In this document: piece after piece, positions 1 through 8,928 of the stretch | Layout of the letters: each line of letters starts with the position of its first letter | Position numbering within the stretch: the first letter of the stretch is position 1 | Assembly (NCBI GenBank): GCA_017517035.1 | Contig: JAFXAN010000126.1 | Coordinates: forward strand, 1 to 53,615 | DNA length: 53,615 nucleotides | Reading direction: 5' to 3' | Source of the DNA: Clostridia bacterium | Lineage (GTDB): Bacteria > Bacillota > Clostridia > Oscillospirales > CAG-272 | Position numbers and translations under genes: made by a program | Notes under the pieces: generated by a model | The model's database searches: none | The model's input: only the letters and a program-made list of their open reading frames with translations | Told to the model about the DNA's origin: nothing

Positions 1-230
1 ATAAGGCTCCCCTGTTTTAATAGGGGAGCTGGCACGGCGAAATAACTTGCCGTAGAAAAATAGATACTATTCGCCGTGACTGAAGGGTGTAGCTTGCAAA
101 GTAACTATAAAAAACAAACAAGTTACCTTACACCTCATAAGCCCCTTCCGTCTTTTGCCTTGCGGCAAAATCCACCTCCCCTAATTTTGCTTTGCAAAAT
201 CAGTGGAGGCTCCCATTCATCCTCATCACC
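1..230. repeat. Hairpin-rich intergenic repeat (MITE/REP-like), left window edge
   Basis: No convincing gene lies here. The stretch is a chain of inverted repeats: GGCTCCCCT/AGGGGAGCT (about 5-28), CACGGCGAA/TTCGCCGTG (34-42 and 70-78), a long arm GGTGTA...GTAACT pairing with AGTTAC...TACACC (about 86-152), TTTTGCC/GGCAAAA (about 155-172) and ATTTTGC/GCAAAAT (about 183-200). A GGCTCCC element recurs near 207-213. Such modular palindromic units are common between genes of uncultured Clostridia. That the window begins inside it fits an assembly break at a repeat, which is inference. Confidence 0.5.
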
Positions 231-294
231 GTCTATTCACCTTTTCAACAGTTCGACAAATATCTATTTGATTGCTGAAAAACTCAAAAACAGA

Positions 295-329
295 AATAAA
301 AATGTGGCAGAGCTTATAAGCTCTGCCAC
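295..329 (-). terminator. Rho-independent terminator of the capsule kinase operon
   Basis: GTGGCAGAGCTTATAAGCTCTGCCAC (304-329) is a 26-nt perfect palindrome seven bases past the kinase stop codon. Read on the minus strand it is followed by ATTTTTATTT, a usable U-rich tail. Confidence 0.85.
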
Positions 330-335
330 GGTGTT

Positions 336-1088
336 TTATTCCTTGTCATTTTTCAGCTTTGCATATTGGCTTTGTTCATAATTGTCATTCTGAACATAAT
401 CACCATATTGCTTATTATAGTTCTTATAACCGAGCAAATATGTTTTATAATTGTAATTTGTTGATTCAGCCATATTAAGAACTGCACCGATCAGGCGACA
501 ACCGCTTCTTGTGAGCTGAGATTTTATCTTTTGAAGCATTCTGTGATTGGTATGGTTTGCAGCAACATTCAAAATTACTCCGTCGCATTGAGCAGCGATT
601 ACAGCAGCGTCAATGACAAGTCCGAGCGGGGGAGTGTCGATTACTATATAATCAAAAATTGTACGGTAATAGTCGAGCATTTCCTCAAATCTCTTGCTTC
701 CCAGAAGTTCAACGGGATTCGGAGGGTAAGGACCGGAAAAGGCAATGAAGAAATCGGGGTACTGGGTTTCGTAAACGATCTGATCGCTTTCTGTCTGACC
801 GGAAAGATAATGGCTCAAACCAACAATTTCATTTTCATTTGTATGCTTTTCAACAAAGACGGATTTTCTCAGATCCGCATCAACGAGAAGCACTTTTTTC
901 CCGGACTCTGCAAGACTTTTTGAAAGCTCCATTGAAACAAAGCTTTTTCCCTCATTCTGACCTGAACTTGTAATTGCGATGACCTTCGTATCAGATCCGC
1001 TGAAAAGAATATTTGTTCTGAGAGTTTTGAAAGCTTCTTTTATCTCATAACGATCCGGAGTTCTTGTGATAAGATTTACGGTTTTCAT
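336..1088 (-). CDS. cpsD: Bacterial tyrosine kinase (BY-kinase), CpsD/CapB family
   Basis: Cytoplasmic ATPase-like tyrosine autokinase that works with a membrane chain-length protein to control polymerisation and export of capsule or exopolysaccharide. At 250 aa it has the family length. Visible motifs: Walker A variant SSGQNEGKS (residues 41-49), Walker A' VLLVDAD (66-72), Walker B DYIVIDTPP (146-154), and a C-terminal tyrosine cluster (residues 212-242, nine Tyr) that is the expected autophosphorylation tail. It lies 64 bp downstream of the Wzz-like gene, in the same direction, so both are probably one transcript from the promoter near 1981-2009. No polysaccharide synthesis genes are visible; they may lie beyond the left edge or elsewhere. 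The family call is firm; the exact polymer is unknown. Confidence 0.9.
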   Translation of the reverse strand: MKTVNLITRTPDRYEIKEAFKTLRTNILFSGSDTKVIAITSSGQNEGKSFVSMELSKSLAESGKKVLLVDADLRKSVFVEKHTNENEIVGLSHYLSGQTESDQIVYETQYPDFFIAFSGPYPPNPVELLGSKRFEEMLDYYRTIFDYIVIDTPPLGLVIDAAVIAAQCDGVILNVAANHTNHRMLQKIKSQLTRSGCRLIGAVLNMAESTNYNYKTYLLGYKNYNKQYGDYVQNDNYEQSQYAKLKNDKE

Positions 1089-1152
1089 TTATCAATAATA
1101 TGCGCGCCTTGGCGTGATCCTTTCAAAAAATAATTGAATTCAACAAAACGAT

Positions 1153-1932
1153 TTATTTTTGGACCTTTTTCTTTACAGCTTTTTTGGAGCGACTCTTCTG
1201 CCTGCGCAGAAGCGACATATCCGGGATTGAGCCGAGAACACAAACGCCCAAAGCCTTTTCAACATCGTCAGGAGTTCGAATGTTGTCATTGAATATATGA
1301 ATAACAACGATTATCGCAGCTGCAAATACAACTCCAACAAATACTGCAAGAATGATATTTTTACTCATAACCGGACTTGAGGGTGCTATCGGAATCTCTC
1401 CGTATTCCTCAATGGTTATATCCTCAACGCCCATAATTTCGATGGCTTTTTTTCTTGAAACCTTGGCAAAAGCATCGACAAGCAGCTTTGCTCTGACCGG
1501 ATCTTTATCGGTCACGGTTATATCAACAAATCTCGTTTCGTTGCTATCGAGAGAAAGCTGACCCTTGAGCGATTTATAGTTTGCGGGATTTTCACCGATA
1601 GATTCAAGAACCTGTCTATAAACTTCATTACTTTTTATAAGTACCTTGAAGTCATCCTTCAGAGTGACTGCACTGTTAAGGTCGCTTATTGAGGTCGAAA
1701 GTGAACTCTGTCTGTTAAGTATGTAAACTCTTGCAGTGGAATTATAAAGCGGTGTTGCCATTTCTGCCGTGTAATAATATGCGGCAACAGCAGCTAAAAG
1801 CCCCGCAAGAATCAAAACCCAGAATTTGCCCAAAACAGCGGCAATAAGCTCCCCTATCGAAATTTCAAATTTAGATTTTTCTTCAAAAACATAGTTTGAA
1901 GAATTGGCATTGTTCAAGTTTTCGGATTTCAC
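1153..1932 (-). CDS. Wzz/CapA-type polysaccharide chain-length determinant
   Basis: Membrane protein of the Wzz/YveK family, the kinase modulator in Gram-positive capsule systems. It has a first membrane helix at about residues 37-54 (FWVLILAGLLAAVAAYYY), an extracytoplasmic loop, the typical proline-rich second segment (IPIAPSSPVMSKN) and a second helix at about 190-212. The cytoplasmic tail continues through NIRTPDDVEKALGVCVLGSIP, the usual contact region for the kinase, and ends in a Lys/Arg-rich stretch. The start is GTG at 1930-1932, preceded on the minus strand by GTGAGG. In these systems the tail activates the partner kinase encoded next; that role is inferred from family and position. 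Confidence 0.87.
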   Translation of the reverse strand: MKSENLNNANSSNYVFEEKSKFEISIGELIAAVLGKFWVLILAGLLAAVAAYYYTAEMATPLYNSTARVYILNRQSSLSTSISDLNSAVTLKDDFKVLIKSNEVYRQVLESIGENPANYKSLKGQLSLDSNETRFVDITVTDKDPVRAKLLVDAFAKVSRKKAIEIMGVEDITIEEYGEIPIAPSSPVMSKNIILAVFVGVVFAAAIIVVIHIFNDNIRTPDDVEKALGVCVLGSIPDMSLLRRQKSRSKKAVKKKVQK

Positions 1933-1980
1933 AATTTTTACCTCACTCTATATATAAATAATAGAATAAATCACTAATGT

Positions 1981-2009
1981 ATTATAACATAATCTCATTC
2001 CGAATGCAA
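1981..2009 (-). promoter_or_regulatory. Sigma-A promoter of the capsule kinase operon
   Basis: On the minus strand TTGCAT (2009-2004) is followed after 17 bp by TATAAT (1986-1981), about 50 bp upstream of the GTG start of the chain-length gene. Confidence 0.7.
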
Positions 2010-2109
2010 CAGTTTTTACAAAAAAAAAGAAAAAACAGAAAAAATCCAATAAAAAATTAAAAAAGTATTAAATTTTTTGACAAAATGCGATAGAAAATAC
2101 GATCATAGC

Positions 2110-2138
2110 TTGACATTGGAAGAAAAATATGTTATGAT
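2110..2138 (+). promoter_or_regulatory. Sigma-A promoter of the SLH protein gene
   Basis: TTGACA (2110-2115), a 17-bp spacer and TATGAT (2133-2138) form a near-consensus promoter. Transcription would begin near 2145, leaving a leader of about 160 nt. It is divergent from the capsule promoter within the same 373-bp intergenic stretch. Confidence 0.85.
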
Positions 2139-2144
2139 AGAGTG

Positions 2145-2305
2145 TAAATTCCGTAATTGGCTCGTTATGTCGAATAGCAATCTCGGATATTTCCGAGAAA
2201 AAACACTTTTTGATTTTTCTTGCCAAAAACGGAAACATTTTCGGGGATGAATCCGTCATTTACGGATGGATGATTCCAAAACAAAATTTACGGAGGTAAA
2301 ATTTT
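2145..2305 (+). promoter_or_regulatory. Structured 5' leader of the SLH protein mRNA
   Basis: The predicted leader holds two compact hairpins: TCTCGGA/TCCGAGA (2181-2198) and ATCCGT/ACGGAT (2251-2267), then a strong ribosome binding site (ACGGAGG) before the ATG. No known riboswitch core is recognisable by eye. Long leaders are common on abundant surface-protein mRNAs, where they can stabilise the message. Confidence 0.45.
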
Positions 2306-5300
2306 ATGAGAAAAACACTCACAAGAGTATTTGCTTCGCTTCTTTGCATAGCAATGCTCGCAACCTGCGCTTTCATGGCTTCTGCTGCGGAAGAATTTTC
2401 CGATGTGAAGAGCAGTAACTGGTTCTATGACTATGTTACTTACATGGCAAGTAAGGGCATTATTAACGGTTATCCCGACGGAACATTCGGTCCCAATAAG
2501 AATGTTAATCGTTCCGAGTTCGTAACAATGATGGTTAACACCTTCGGTCTCACAGCCGAGAAATCCATCAACTACAATGATGTAAAGAGCTCGAATTGGT
2601 ACTATGATTATTATAGCAAGGCTGCGGCACAGGGATTCCTTACCGAAGTCTTCACAGGAAACACAATGCGTCCCACAGAGGAGCTTACCCGTGAGGAAGC
2701 AGCAGCTCTCCTTATGGCTTATATGGAGTATCCCGAGGACGAAAAGGCTTCAACCTCAAAGTTTGAGGACTATGATGAGATTTCTTCGTCATATAAGGAC
2801 TATGTTCTTCAGGCTGCAAAGGCAGGTATCATCGACGGTATTGAAGAGGATGGAGATTTCTATTTCCGCCCCGATGATACTCTTACCCGTGCACAGGCTG
2901 CAAAGATCCTTTCTGTTGCTGCCGGTACTATCGCAGATGATGATATCGAGGACGAACTTGAGTCCGGAGTTAGCGAAAATCTTGTTGTAACAAAAGCTTG
3001 CACGATCGAAAATATTGATATCCCCGGTAATGTAATAATCGCAGAGGGCGCAACAGGTACGGTTACTTTCATGAATTGTGATATTGAAGGAACAGTTTCT
3101 GTTCGTTCGAAGGCAAAGGTTGTTTTCACAAACGGCTATGTTGAAGAAATCAATCTTGATATTGTTTCCGCAAATATTGTGGTTAAGCAGTCTGTTGAGG
3201 TTGACACCATCAATGCTTATAATGCCAGTGCAACAATTGCAGTTGAAACAGACGCATCTGTTTCACAGCTCAATGTTCATAGTGGCTCCAATAGCGTTAA
3301 GGTCACAGGCACAAGCGGTGAGATCGAAACTCTTGTTGTGAAGGCTAATTCCTTCACTTCTACCATTACTCCCGATGAGTGCGAGGTGGATAGCAGCGTT
3401 TCGGCAACTATAGGTGGCGTTTCTTACAAGAATGGTCTTAAAGGCAATATTACATCATATTGGGATGATGGAAAGGAATACCTCAGCTTTGAGACTTATA
3501 AGGATGGATCTATCCAGTATTATTATTTGACATCTTCATCTGTATCAAAGGCGAATTTTGCGACAGGATACAAGAATGCAACAAAGAAAGGTGCTATCAC
3601 TGTGAAGAACGGTGAGTCGATGAAGAAAGAAATCGCAGGTGACACTGTAAGTACAAGTGACTTTAAGTATGTTGCTGTTGCTTTTGTTAATGATACTACT
3701 GTTCTGAGCGACCCCGTAGTTATCAACCGCACCAATACCAAGCTCAGCTTCTCAGGTACACCTACTATTACTGATTCTAACGGCAAGGACTATCTTAAGG
3801 GTACAGCAGCTACTACAGGTACACTTTATTACTACTATACTTCTTCATCTACCGTGCCTGCTTCATATTCTGAGGCAGAAACAGCTTACATTGTTGCAGA
3901 AAGCGCATATAAGGGCACTATTTCTGCAAAATCCACATCTGTTGCAAGTGCGCTCAAGGTTGAGTCTACAGATGCAAGCTATGAATATATTGTAGTATAC
4001 CTTAGAGGTGATAATGATCGCAAATATGATCCCGTTATTATCAAGAAAACCATAAAGGTAGAAACTCCCAAGTTTGCGCCTTATATTCTCACAACAAGTG
4101 AGGATGGCTATGATTATCTTGTGATCACACATACAGCAAAGGCTCTCGTTAAGATCCTTTACAATGATAGTGCAATGAACTATGACGGATCTGCTTTCGA
4201 TGCTGAATATAATGCAAATAACAAGACTCCCACAGATGGATCCACTAAGCTTTCATATTCGGGTTATACGGAAGCAAATAAGGAAACAAGAATCAAGCTT
4301 GCAAAGAGTAGCGAGGTTAATGGCTACAGTACTGCACTTGTCAGAATAGGAAGTTCTGCACCTGAAAAGATTGACAGAATAGATGATGCAGATGGATTTA
4401 ATGACAATGCAATTCCGTCAGCTCTCAAAACAACAGGTAAGGATATCATTGCATTTACTCCTTATGCCGGCGCAAAACACGGCGATAAGGTTATGTATAT
4501 GTATGTAAGCGCAAGCAAAAACTATACAAGTGAAGCATTCCTTGAAGCATATGCAGATGTTGCAGATGAACTTAAAGGAACTGTTGATGCCACCGGCGGT
4601 TATTATAAATTCTCCTCAGACGAGAAGAGCTCGGATATCAGCGAAGGTTATATTGCATTTATGTTCATTGGTTCGGGCAGAAATTATCAGCCTGTAACTG
4701 TTGCTCGAGGAACCATTGGTACATGTATCCAAGGAGAACCTGTTGTAGTTTATGATGTTGATGCAGGTACTGCACTCATAACCTTGAATGCAAAGGTTCC
4801 GTTTACTCTTCAGTACTTCCCTATTGATGAGAATATATACAGCATGGAACTTTTGGCTGTTATGTTCAACTCGGGAAGAATGCCTGATGGAGAAACTCCG
4901 CTTAATATTGGAAAACTTGATTCCGGCTCGAGTACAACCAACAAGGTTGTTGCCGGTAAAAATGAAAACCTTGATCTTAATGAGAATAAAACTGTTGTTG
5001 CTGAAACCAGCAAATACCTTGCAATAAGAGCAGTTTCGGAAAACGGCGCAACAAATTACAATCCTATGGTTGTCGCAATCAAAACTATTGATGACGGAAT
5101 TGTTGGTGGAGCTACTCCCGATATCAGCTTCGCTTCGGATGACGGTAAGATCGAAATTACCATCAATGCTTCGAAAAATGCCGAGGGTAAGATATTCAAA
5201 TTCTGGTATACTAATACAGAACCCAAGACCGAAGCACAGTATAATGCAATATTTAAGGAAACAAAGAATTCCGGTTCTTGGCCTATAGGTTCGATTTTGA

Positions 5301-5785
5301 CATCCACAAGCTTTGAAGCAGGTAAATGGATCGATTTGGCTGATTACAAGTACCTTGTTTATAAGGTTGTTGACAGTACCGGAAAGAGCATGACTCCGGG
5401 CTATAAGACTATACCTGTGAAGTTTAGGGCAAACGCAGATATCAAAGCAGACGGTACAACGCTTTCTTTGATCCATGTTAAACCGTGCGATACTGAAAAA
5501 TATACTGTTTATTGGTTCTACAGCACGACCGAGGTTGCAGTTACCCGTTCTAATTTCAATAGCAAATATAGCTCTGTAGCTAATGCATACAAGGGTTCAA
5601 AAACCGATGTTAAGGTTTCGAGTGCAAACAACGAGGACTTCCCGATTGTTACAAACTTTGCACAGCCTGAAGGTACAAACGCTGTTAAGTATAAGTATAT
5701 TTATGTATGTCTCTATGATACAACTCTGAAAAAATTCTATCAGCCTGTTGAACTTAAGGTTCCCGGAACATATACAATCGGTTGA
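2306..5785 (+). CDS. SLH-domain surface protein with about seven repeat domains
   Basis: Secreted protein of 1159 aa, probably held on the cell wall non-covalently by three S-layer homology domains. A signal peptide occupies residues 1-28 (cleavage near ASAAEE). The SLH repeats follow at about 30-90, 92-150 and 153-205; the first contains GIINGYPDGTFGPN and the third FRPDDTLTRAQAAKIL. Residues about 220-365 are a run of short beta repeats resembling a parallel beta helix. From about 370 to the end there are roughly seven divergent repeats of about 100 residues, each with a Tyr-rich strand (YYYLTSS, YYYYTSS, MYMYVSAS, FWYTNTE, YWFYSTT) and ending in a pattern like YxPVVI. I know no function for these repeats. 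A strong promoter and terminator make it a single-gene transcript. It could be an S-layer or scaffold protein; this is inference. Confidence 0.85.
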   Translation: MRKTLTRVFASLLCIAMLATCAFMASAAEEFSDVKSSNWFYDYVTYMASKGIINGYPDGTFGPNKNVNRSEFVTMMVNTFGLTAEKSINYNDVKSSNWYYDYYSKAAAQGFLTEVFTGNTMRPTEELTREEAAALLMAYMEYPEDEKASTSKFEDYDEISSSYKDYVLQAAKAGIIDGIEEDGDFYFRPDDTLTRAQAAKILSVAAGTIADDDIEDELESGVSENLVVTKACTIENIDIPGNVIIAEGATGTVTFMNCDIEGTVSVRSKAKVVFTNGYVEEINLDIVSANIVVKQSVEVDTINAYNASATIAVETDASVSQLNVHSGSNSVKVTGTSGEIETLVVKANSFTSTITPDECEVDSSVSATIGGVSYKNGLKGNITSYWDDGKEYLSFETYKDGSIQYYYLTSSSVSKANFATGYKNATKKGAITVKNGESMKKEIAGDTVSTSDFKYVAVAFVNDTTVLSDPVVINRTNTKLSFSGTPTITDSNGKDYLKGTAATTGTLYYYYTSSSTVPASYSEAETAYIVAESAYKGTISAKSTSVASALKVESTDASYEYIVVYLRGDNDRKYDPVIIKKTIKVETPKFAPYILTTSEDGYDYLVITHTAKALVKILYNDSAMNYDGSAFDAEYNANNKTPTDGSTKLSYSGYTEANKETRIKLAKSSEVNGYSTALVRIGSSAPEKIDRIDDADGFNDNAIPSALKTTGKDIIAFTPYAGAKHGDKVMYMYVSASKNYTSEAFLEAYADVADELKGTVDATGGYYKFSSDEKSSDISEGYIAFMFIGSGRNYQPVTVARGTIGTCIQGEPVVVYDVDAGTALITLNAKVPFTLQYFPIDENIYSMELLAVMFNSGRMPDGETPLNIGKLDSGSSTTNKVVAGKNENLDLNENKTVVAETSKYLAIRAVSENGATNYNPMVVAIKTIDDGIVGGATPDISFASDDGKIEITINASKNAEGKIFKFWYTNTEPKTEAQYNAIFKETKNSGSWPIGSILTSTSFEAGKWIDLADYKYLVYKVVDSTGKSMTPGYKTIPVKFRANADIKADGTTLSLIHVKPCDTEKYTVYWFYSTTEVAVTRSNFNSKYSSVANAYKGSKTDVKVSSANNEDFPIVTNFAQPEGTNAVKYKYIYVCLYDTTLKKFYQPVELKVPGTYTIG

Positions 5786-5799
5786 TGATTTTTCCACAC

Positions 5800-5830
5800 G
5801 GACTGCCGCATAATGCGGCAGTCCTTTTTT
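5800..5830 (+). terminator. Terminator of the SLH protein gene
   Basis: GGACTGCCGCA/TGCGGCAGTCC (5800-5824) forms an 11-bp stem with a three-base loop, followed by TTTTTT (5825-5830), 15 bp after the stop codon. Confidence 0.92.
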
Positions 5831-5983
5831 GCGCCATGACCTTAAGGTATTTTGAACAATGAAAAAATGCCGTTTTTGTCCAATATCTCCAATGGTTTTG
5901 TGTTTTTAAATAGTTTAAAAGGGTAAAAAACGATGTTTTTTTTATATTTTGGCAAAAAAATTTGTAAAAATGTAAAAAAACCT

Positions 5984-6012
5984 TTGACAAATGGCTTCGA
6001 TTGGTGTATAAT
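5984..6012 (+). promoter_or_regulatory. Sigma-A promoter of the rsmE operon
   Basis: Exact consensus TTGACA (5984-5989), 17-bp spacer, TATAAT (6007-6012), 73 bp upstream of the rsmE start. The rest of the 300-bp gap holds only the preceding terminator and AT-rich sequence. Confidence 0.9.
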
Positions 6013-6085
6013 ATTGTATGTATATGTGTATAGGGGGAGTTTTGCGCTTTTTTTAGCACATTCTCTCACATAGTGGAGATATTTT

Positions 6086-6844
6086 ATGCCAAGATTTTTT
6101 GTTCCAAAAGAAAATTTTGATTTTGAAAACAACAAGGTCAGTATCATAGGTGAGGATGCAAGGCATATTTCCTTCTCTCTTCGAAAGGCTGTGGGGGATC
6201 GTATAACGGTTTCAAACGGCATTGATGCTGAATATGAGTGCGTTCTTGAACGCTTTGAAAATGAAAAGGTTTTCTGCAGGATAGAGAGCGCAAAGGAGCT
6301 TGAAACAGAGCCACCCTTCATCGCAAAAATTTATCAGGCACTCCCAAAGGGGGACAAGCTTGATACGATCATTCAAAAATCGACCGAGTGCGGTGCTTCG
6401 CTTATCGGAACCTTTGAAAGCGAATTTTGCATAGCAAAGGAAAAATCCGATTCAGCCGAAAGAAAGCTGGAGCGCAGACGCAGGATCGCCTATGAAGCTG
6501 CAAAGCAATGCGGAAGAGGAAAGATCCCCGAGGTGTGTGCCACGGTGGATTTTAAAACCGCTGTCAAAGAAGCGTCAAAGGCGGATATCCCGATCTTTTG
6601 TTATGAAGGCGATGGGACTGCTCCTCTCGGTGAACTTCTTCGTTTTTCGAGGAAAAAGATCGACGGCAAAAAATGTCCGGAAATTTCAGTAATTATAGGC
6701 TCTGAGGGCGGCTTTTCACCCGAGGAAGCAAATTTTGCAAAGGAAAACGGTATGCTTATGGCGGGGCTCGGAAGAAGGATCCTTCGTTGCGAGACTGTGG
6801 CGGGCTTTGTGCTTGCTTGCCTCGTTTATGAGCTTGAACTGTGA
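6086..6844 (+). CDS. rsmE: 16S rRNA m3U1498 methyltransferase RsmE
   Basis: SPOUT-class methyltransferase that uses S-adenosylmethionine to methylate N3 of U1498 in 16S rRNA. At 252 aa it has the normal length. The N-terminal PUA-like part starts MPRFFVPKEN and includes the motif EDARHISFSLRKAVGD. The C-terminal knot carries the signature IIGSEGGFSPEEA (about 209-221) and GLGRRILRCETVAG (about 228-241), which form the SAM-binding knot. It is first in its transcript and is followed with almost no gap by a membrane protein. Its neighbours vary between clostridial genomes, so no link to their function is implied. Confidence 0.93.
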   Translation: MPRFFVPKENFDFENNKVSIIGEDARHISFSLRKAVGDRITVSNGIDAEYECVLERFENEKVFCRIESAKELETEPPFIAKIYQALPKGDKLDTIIQKSTECGASLIGTFESEFCIAKEKSDSAERKLERRRRIAYEAAKQCGRGKIPEVCATVDFKTAVKEASKADIPIFCYEGDGTAPLGELLRFSRKKIDGKKCPEISVIIGSEGGFSPEEANFAKENGMLMAGLGRRILRCETVAGFVLACLVYELEL

Positions 6845-6861
6845 AAAAATGGAGTATGGTT

Positions 6862-7611
6862 ATGGCAAAAAAGGTTAATGACTCAAAAATAAAAAGATCC
6901 GACGTTCTCTATTACAGAATGTTGATTGTGTTGGCTGCACTGATCGCTGTGATCTTCAGCATCACTTATGCAACTCGCACCGCAGAAGGAAGCAATAGCT
7001 TCATTATGATCGGAGCACCTATCACTGCAGTGGTGTTTGCCGTGCTTTGCGTGCCGGCTGTGATTTTTTATGCCGTTTGCAGAAAGAAAGGCATAAATGA
7101 AAGAAACAGAGTGTTCTCAAGCGGGTATCTTCTCTTGCTCACTCTGTGGCTCACATCTGTTTTTGCCCTTTACGGTCCGCTCAGCTCAAAGGCTGCCATG
7201 GCTTATATAATCGTTACTGCGGCTCTTTATTACATTTACTATATCTTTAAAAAAGAATTTTTCGTGCTTTCCGTTTATGCTTCACTCGGAGCTGCATTGC
7301 TTCTCTCGATAAATTCTGCAAGAACGGTTGAGCATATTATTTCAGCTATTCTTTCTGTGCTTATCAGCGCAGCAGTGCTTTGGGCAGTTGCAAGAGACAA
7401 GAAAAAAGCATTGACGCTCAAGATTGGCAAGGGAACGGTAGGTATAACCGACGGAAGCTTTAAGCTTTATCCTTTTGCGGTTCTTGCCTTGGTTATAGTT
7501 CTTGGTGCTTTGCTTAGCTTTTTCATGGCAAATGTCGCATTCTATTCACTTGTAATTCTTTTCGCAGCATACCTTATCTTTACCATAGTAAACACGGTAA
7601 AGATGATGTGA
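6862..7611 (+). CDS. Polytopic membrane protein of unknown function
   Basis: I do not recognise a family. The protein (249 aa) is almost wholly hydrophobic, with about eight predicted membrane segments and a short basic N-terminus (MAKKVNDSKIKRSD), so the N-terminus is probably cytoplasmic. The frame is open from a GTG at 6841 that overlaps the rsmE stop, but I chose the ATG at 6862 because GGAG (6851-6854) sits seven bases upstream and the extra seven residues look unconserved. It is co-directional with rsmE and could be translationally coupled to it. A soluble stretch (KIGKGTVGITDGSFKL) lies between helices 6 and 7. No catalytic motif or transporter signature is visible. Confidence 0.7.
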   Translation: MAKKVNDSKIKRSDVLYYRMLIVLAALIAVIFSITYATRTAEGSNSFIMIGAPITAVVFAVLCVPAVIFYAVCRKKGINERNRVFSSGYLLLLTLWLTSVFALYGPLSSKAAMAYIIVTAALYYIYYIFKKEFFVLSVYASLGAALLLSINSARTVEHIISAILSVLISAAVLWAVARDKKKALTLKIGKGTVGITDGSFKLYPFAVLALVIVLGALLSFFMANVAFYSLVILFAAYLIFTIVNTVKMM

Positions 7612-7676
7612 AATGCGTCGTAATAGAGTAAAATTCCGAAATATCAAATCATGAGATAAGGATTGGGAGAAAAGAT

Positions 7677-8762
7677 ATGTCTAACAGATTGTTTCAGAGC
7701 GTAATTCATCAGATGAAGGATGCGGTAGACCGCACTATAGGTGTCATTGACGAAAACAATGTAATAATTGCTTGCTCCGAGCTTGTTAAGATCGGTGAGG
7801 TGATGCAGGGTGTCCGCGAAGAAATGGTTTATTCCGCAGAGGTCGTAACTGTCGGCGGTTATACATACAGACCCATTTCTGCGGGAGCAAAGGCAGAATA
7901 TGTAATATTTGTTGAGGGCGAGGATAAGATGGCCGATAAGTTCTCAAAGCTTCTTGCTATCGCACTCGGAAATATCAAGAACTATTATGATGAAAAATAC
8001 GATAAGGGATCGTTTATCAAGAATATCATTCTCGATAATATTCTCCCCAGCGATATTTATATAAAGAGTAAGGAGCTTCATTTCAACACCGATGAGAGCA
8101 GACTTGTTTTCCTCATTAAGTTTGACGGAAAGACAGATGTTATGCCCTTTGAAATGCTCCAGAATATGTTCCCCGATAAGACAAAGGATTATGTTATAAG
8201 TGTTGGCGAGCATGATATAGTCCTCGTTAAGGATATGAAGCCGGGAACCGATACAAAGGAGATCGAAAAGATCGCAACGACCATTGCAGATACTCTCCAG
8301 ACAGAGTTCTATGCAAAGGTATCCATCGGTATCTCGACCATGGTAGATAATATCAAGGATCTTGCAAAGGCATATAAGGAAGCACAGGTTGCACTTGAGG
8401 TCGGCAAGGTATTCGAAACAGAAAAGAATATCGTAAGCTATGAGAACCTCGGTATTGGCCGTCTTATTTATCAGCTTCCCACAACTCTTTGCGAAATGTT
8501 CCTCCAGGAAGTCTTCAAGAAGGGCGGATTTGAATCTCTCGACAGAGAAACTCTCCAGACCATTCAGGCATTCTTTGAAAACAACCTCAATGTTTCGGAA
8601 ACCTCGAGAAAGCTTTTCGTGCATAGAAACACACTCGTTTACCGACTCGAGAAGATCCGCAAGCTCACAGGTCTTGACCTTCGTGAGTTTGAGCACGCTA
8701 TAACATTTAAGGTTGCCCTGATGGTTAAGAAGTATCTCAGCTCCAAGCCCGCTAAGCTCTGA
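7677..8762 (+). CDS. CdaR/PucR-family transcriptional regulator
   Basis: Regulator of the CdaR (sugar diacid) / PucR type, 361 aa. The N-terminal 110 residues look like the putative sugar-diacid-binding sensory region. The middle (about 130-260) resembles the GGDEF-like CdaR domain. The C-terminus (about 285-358) is a clear PucR helix-turn-helix: FFENNLNVSETSRKLFVHRN, then TLVYRLEKIRKLTGLDL. The start at 7677 has GGGAG nearby upstream. A terminator follows at 8804-8869, so it ends the first part of the block. No sugar-acid genes are adjacent, so its targets cannot be read from context; CdaR-like proteins also control unrelated genes in Firmicutes. Confidence 0.82.
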   Translation: MSNRLFQSVIHQMKDAVDRTIGVIDENNVIIACSELVKIGEVMQGVREEMVYSAEVVTVGGYTYRPISAGAKAEYVIFVEGEDKMADKFSKLLAIALGNIKNYYDEKYDKGSFIKNIILDNILPSDIYIKSKELHFNTDESRLVFLIKFDGKTDVMPFEMLQNMFPDKTKDYVISVGEHDIVLVKDMKPGTDTKEIEKIATTIADTLQTEFYAKVSIGISTMVDNIKDLAKAYKEAQVALEVGKVFETEKNIVSYENLGIGRLIYQLPTTLCEMFLQEVFKKGGFESLDRETLQTIQAFFENNLNVSETSRKLFVHRNTLVYRLEKIRKLTGLDLREFEHAITFKVALMVKKYLSSKPAKL

Positions 8763-8803
8763 TAATACATTCATAGTGGCAGTAACAATGTGAAACATCA
8801 TTA

Positions 8804-8869
8804 TGAGGAACGCATTGTGTGCGTTCGTCGGTCTTTGCCGCCTATTCGCATACGCGTTCCTCATTTTTT
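8804..8869 (+). terminator. Long-stem terminator after the CdaR-like gene
   Basis: ATGAGGAACGC (8804-8814) pairs perfectly with GCGTTCCTCAT (8854-8864), followed by a T run (8864-8869). The 39-nt loop contains further GC-rich pairing. Confidence 0.75.
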
Positions 8870-8928
8870 GCCCGAAGTAATGCGCATATGTGCGCCTGCC
8901 CGGATCAAAGAAAGGATTAATTAGCTTA

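Noticed and set aside
76-381. Open frame of 101 codons on the plus strand
   Set aside because: It runs through the palindromic repeat and the terminator, has no ribosome binding site and a low-complexity composition.
2068-2259. Small minus-strand frame between the two divergent promoters
   Set aside because: Covers the SLH promoter and leader; no ribosome binding site and no family resemblance.
2145-2305. Cyclic di-GMP or other known riboswitch before the SLH gene
   Set aside because: The conserved core sequences I would expect are not visible; only two simple hairpins are.
4616-5476. Long minus-strand frame inside the SLH gene (286 codons)
   Set aside because: Antisense to a clear repeat protein with signal peptide; composition is Cys-, Arg- and Ile-rich without family features.
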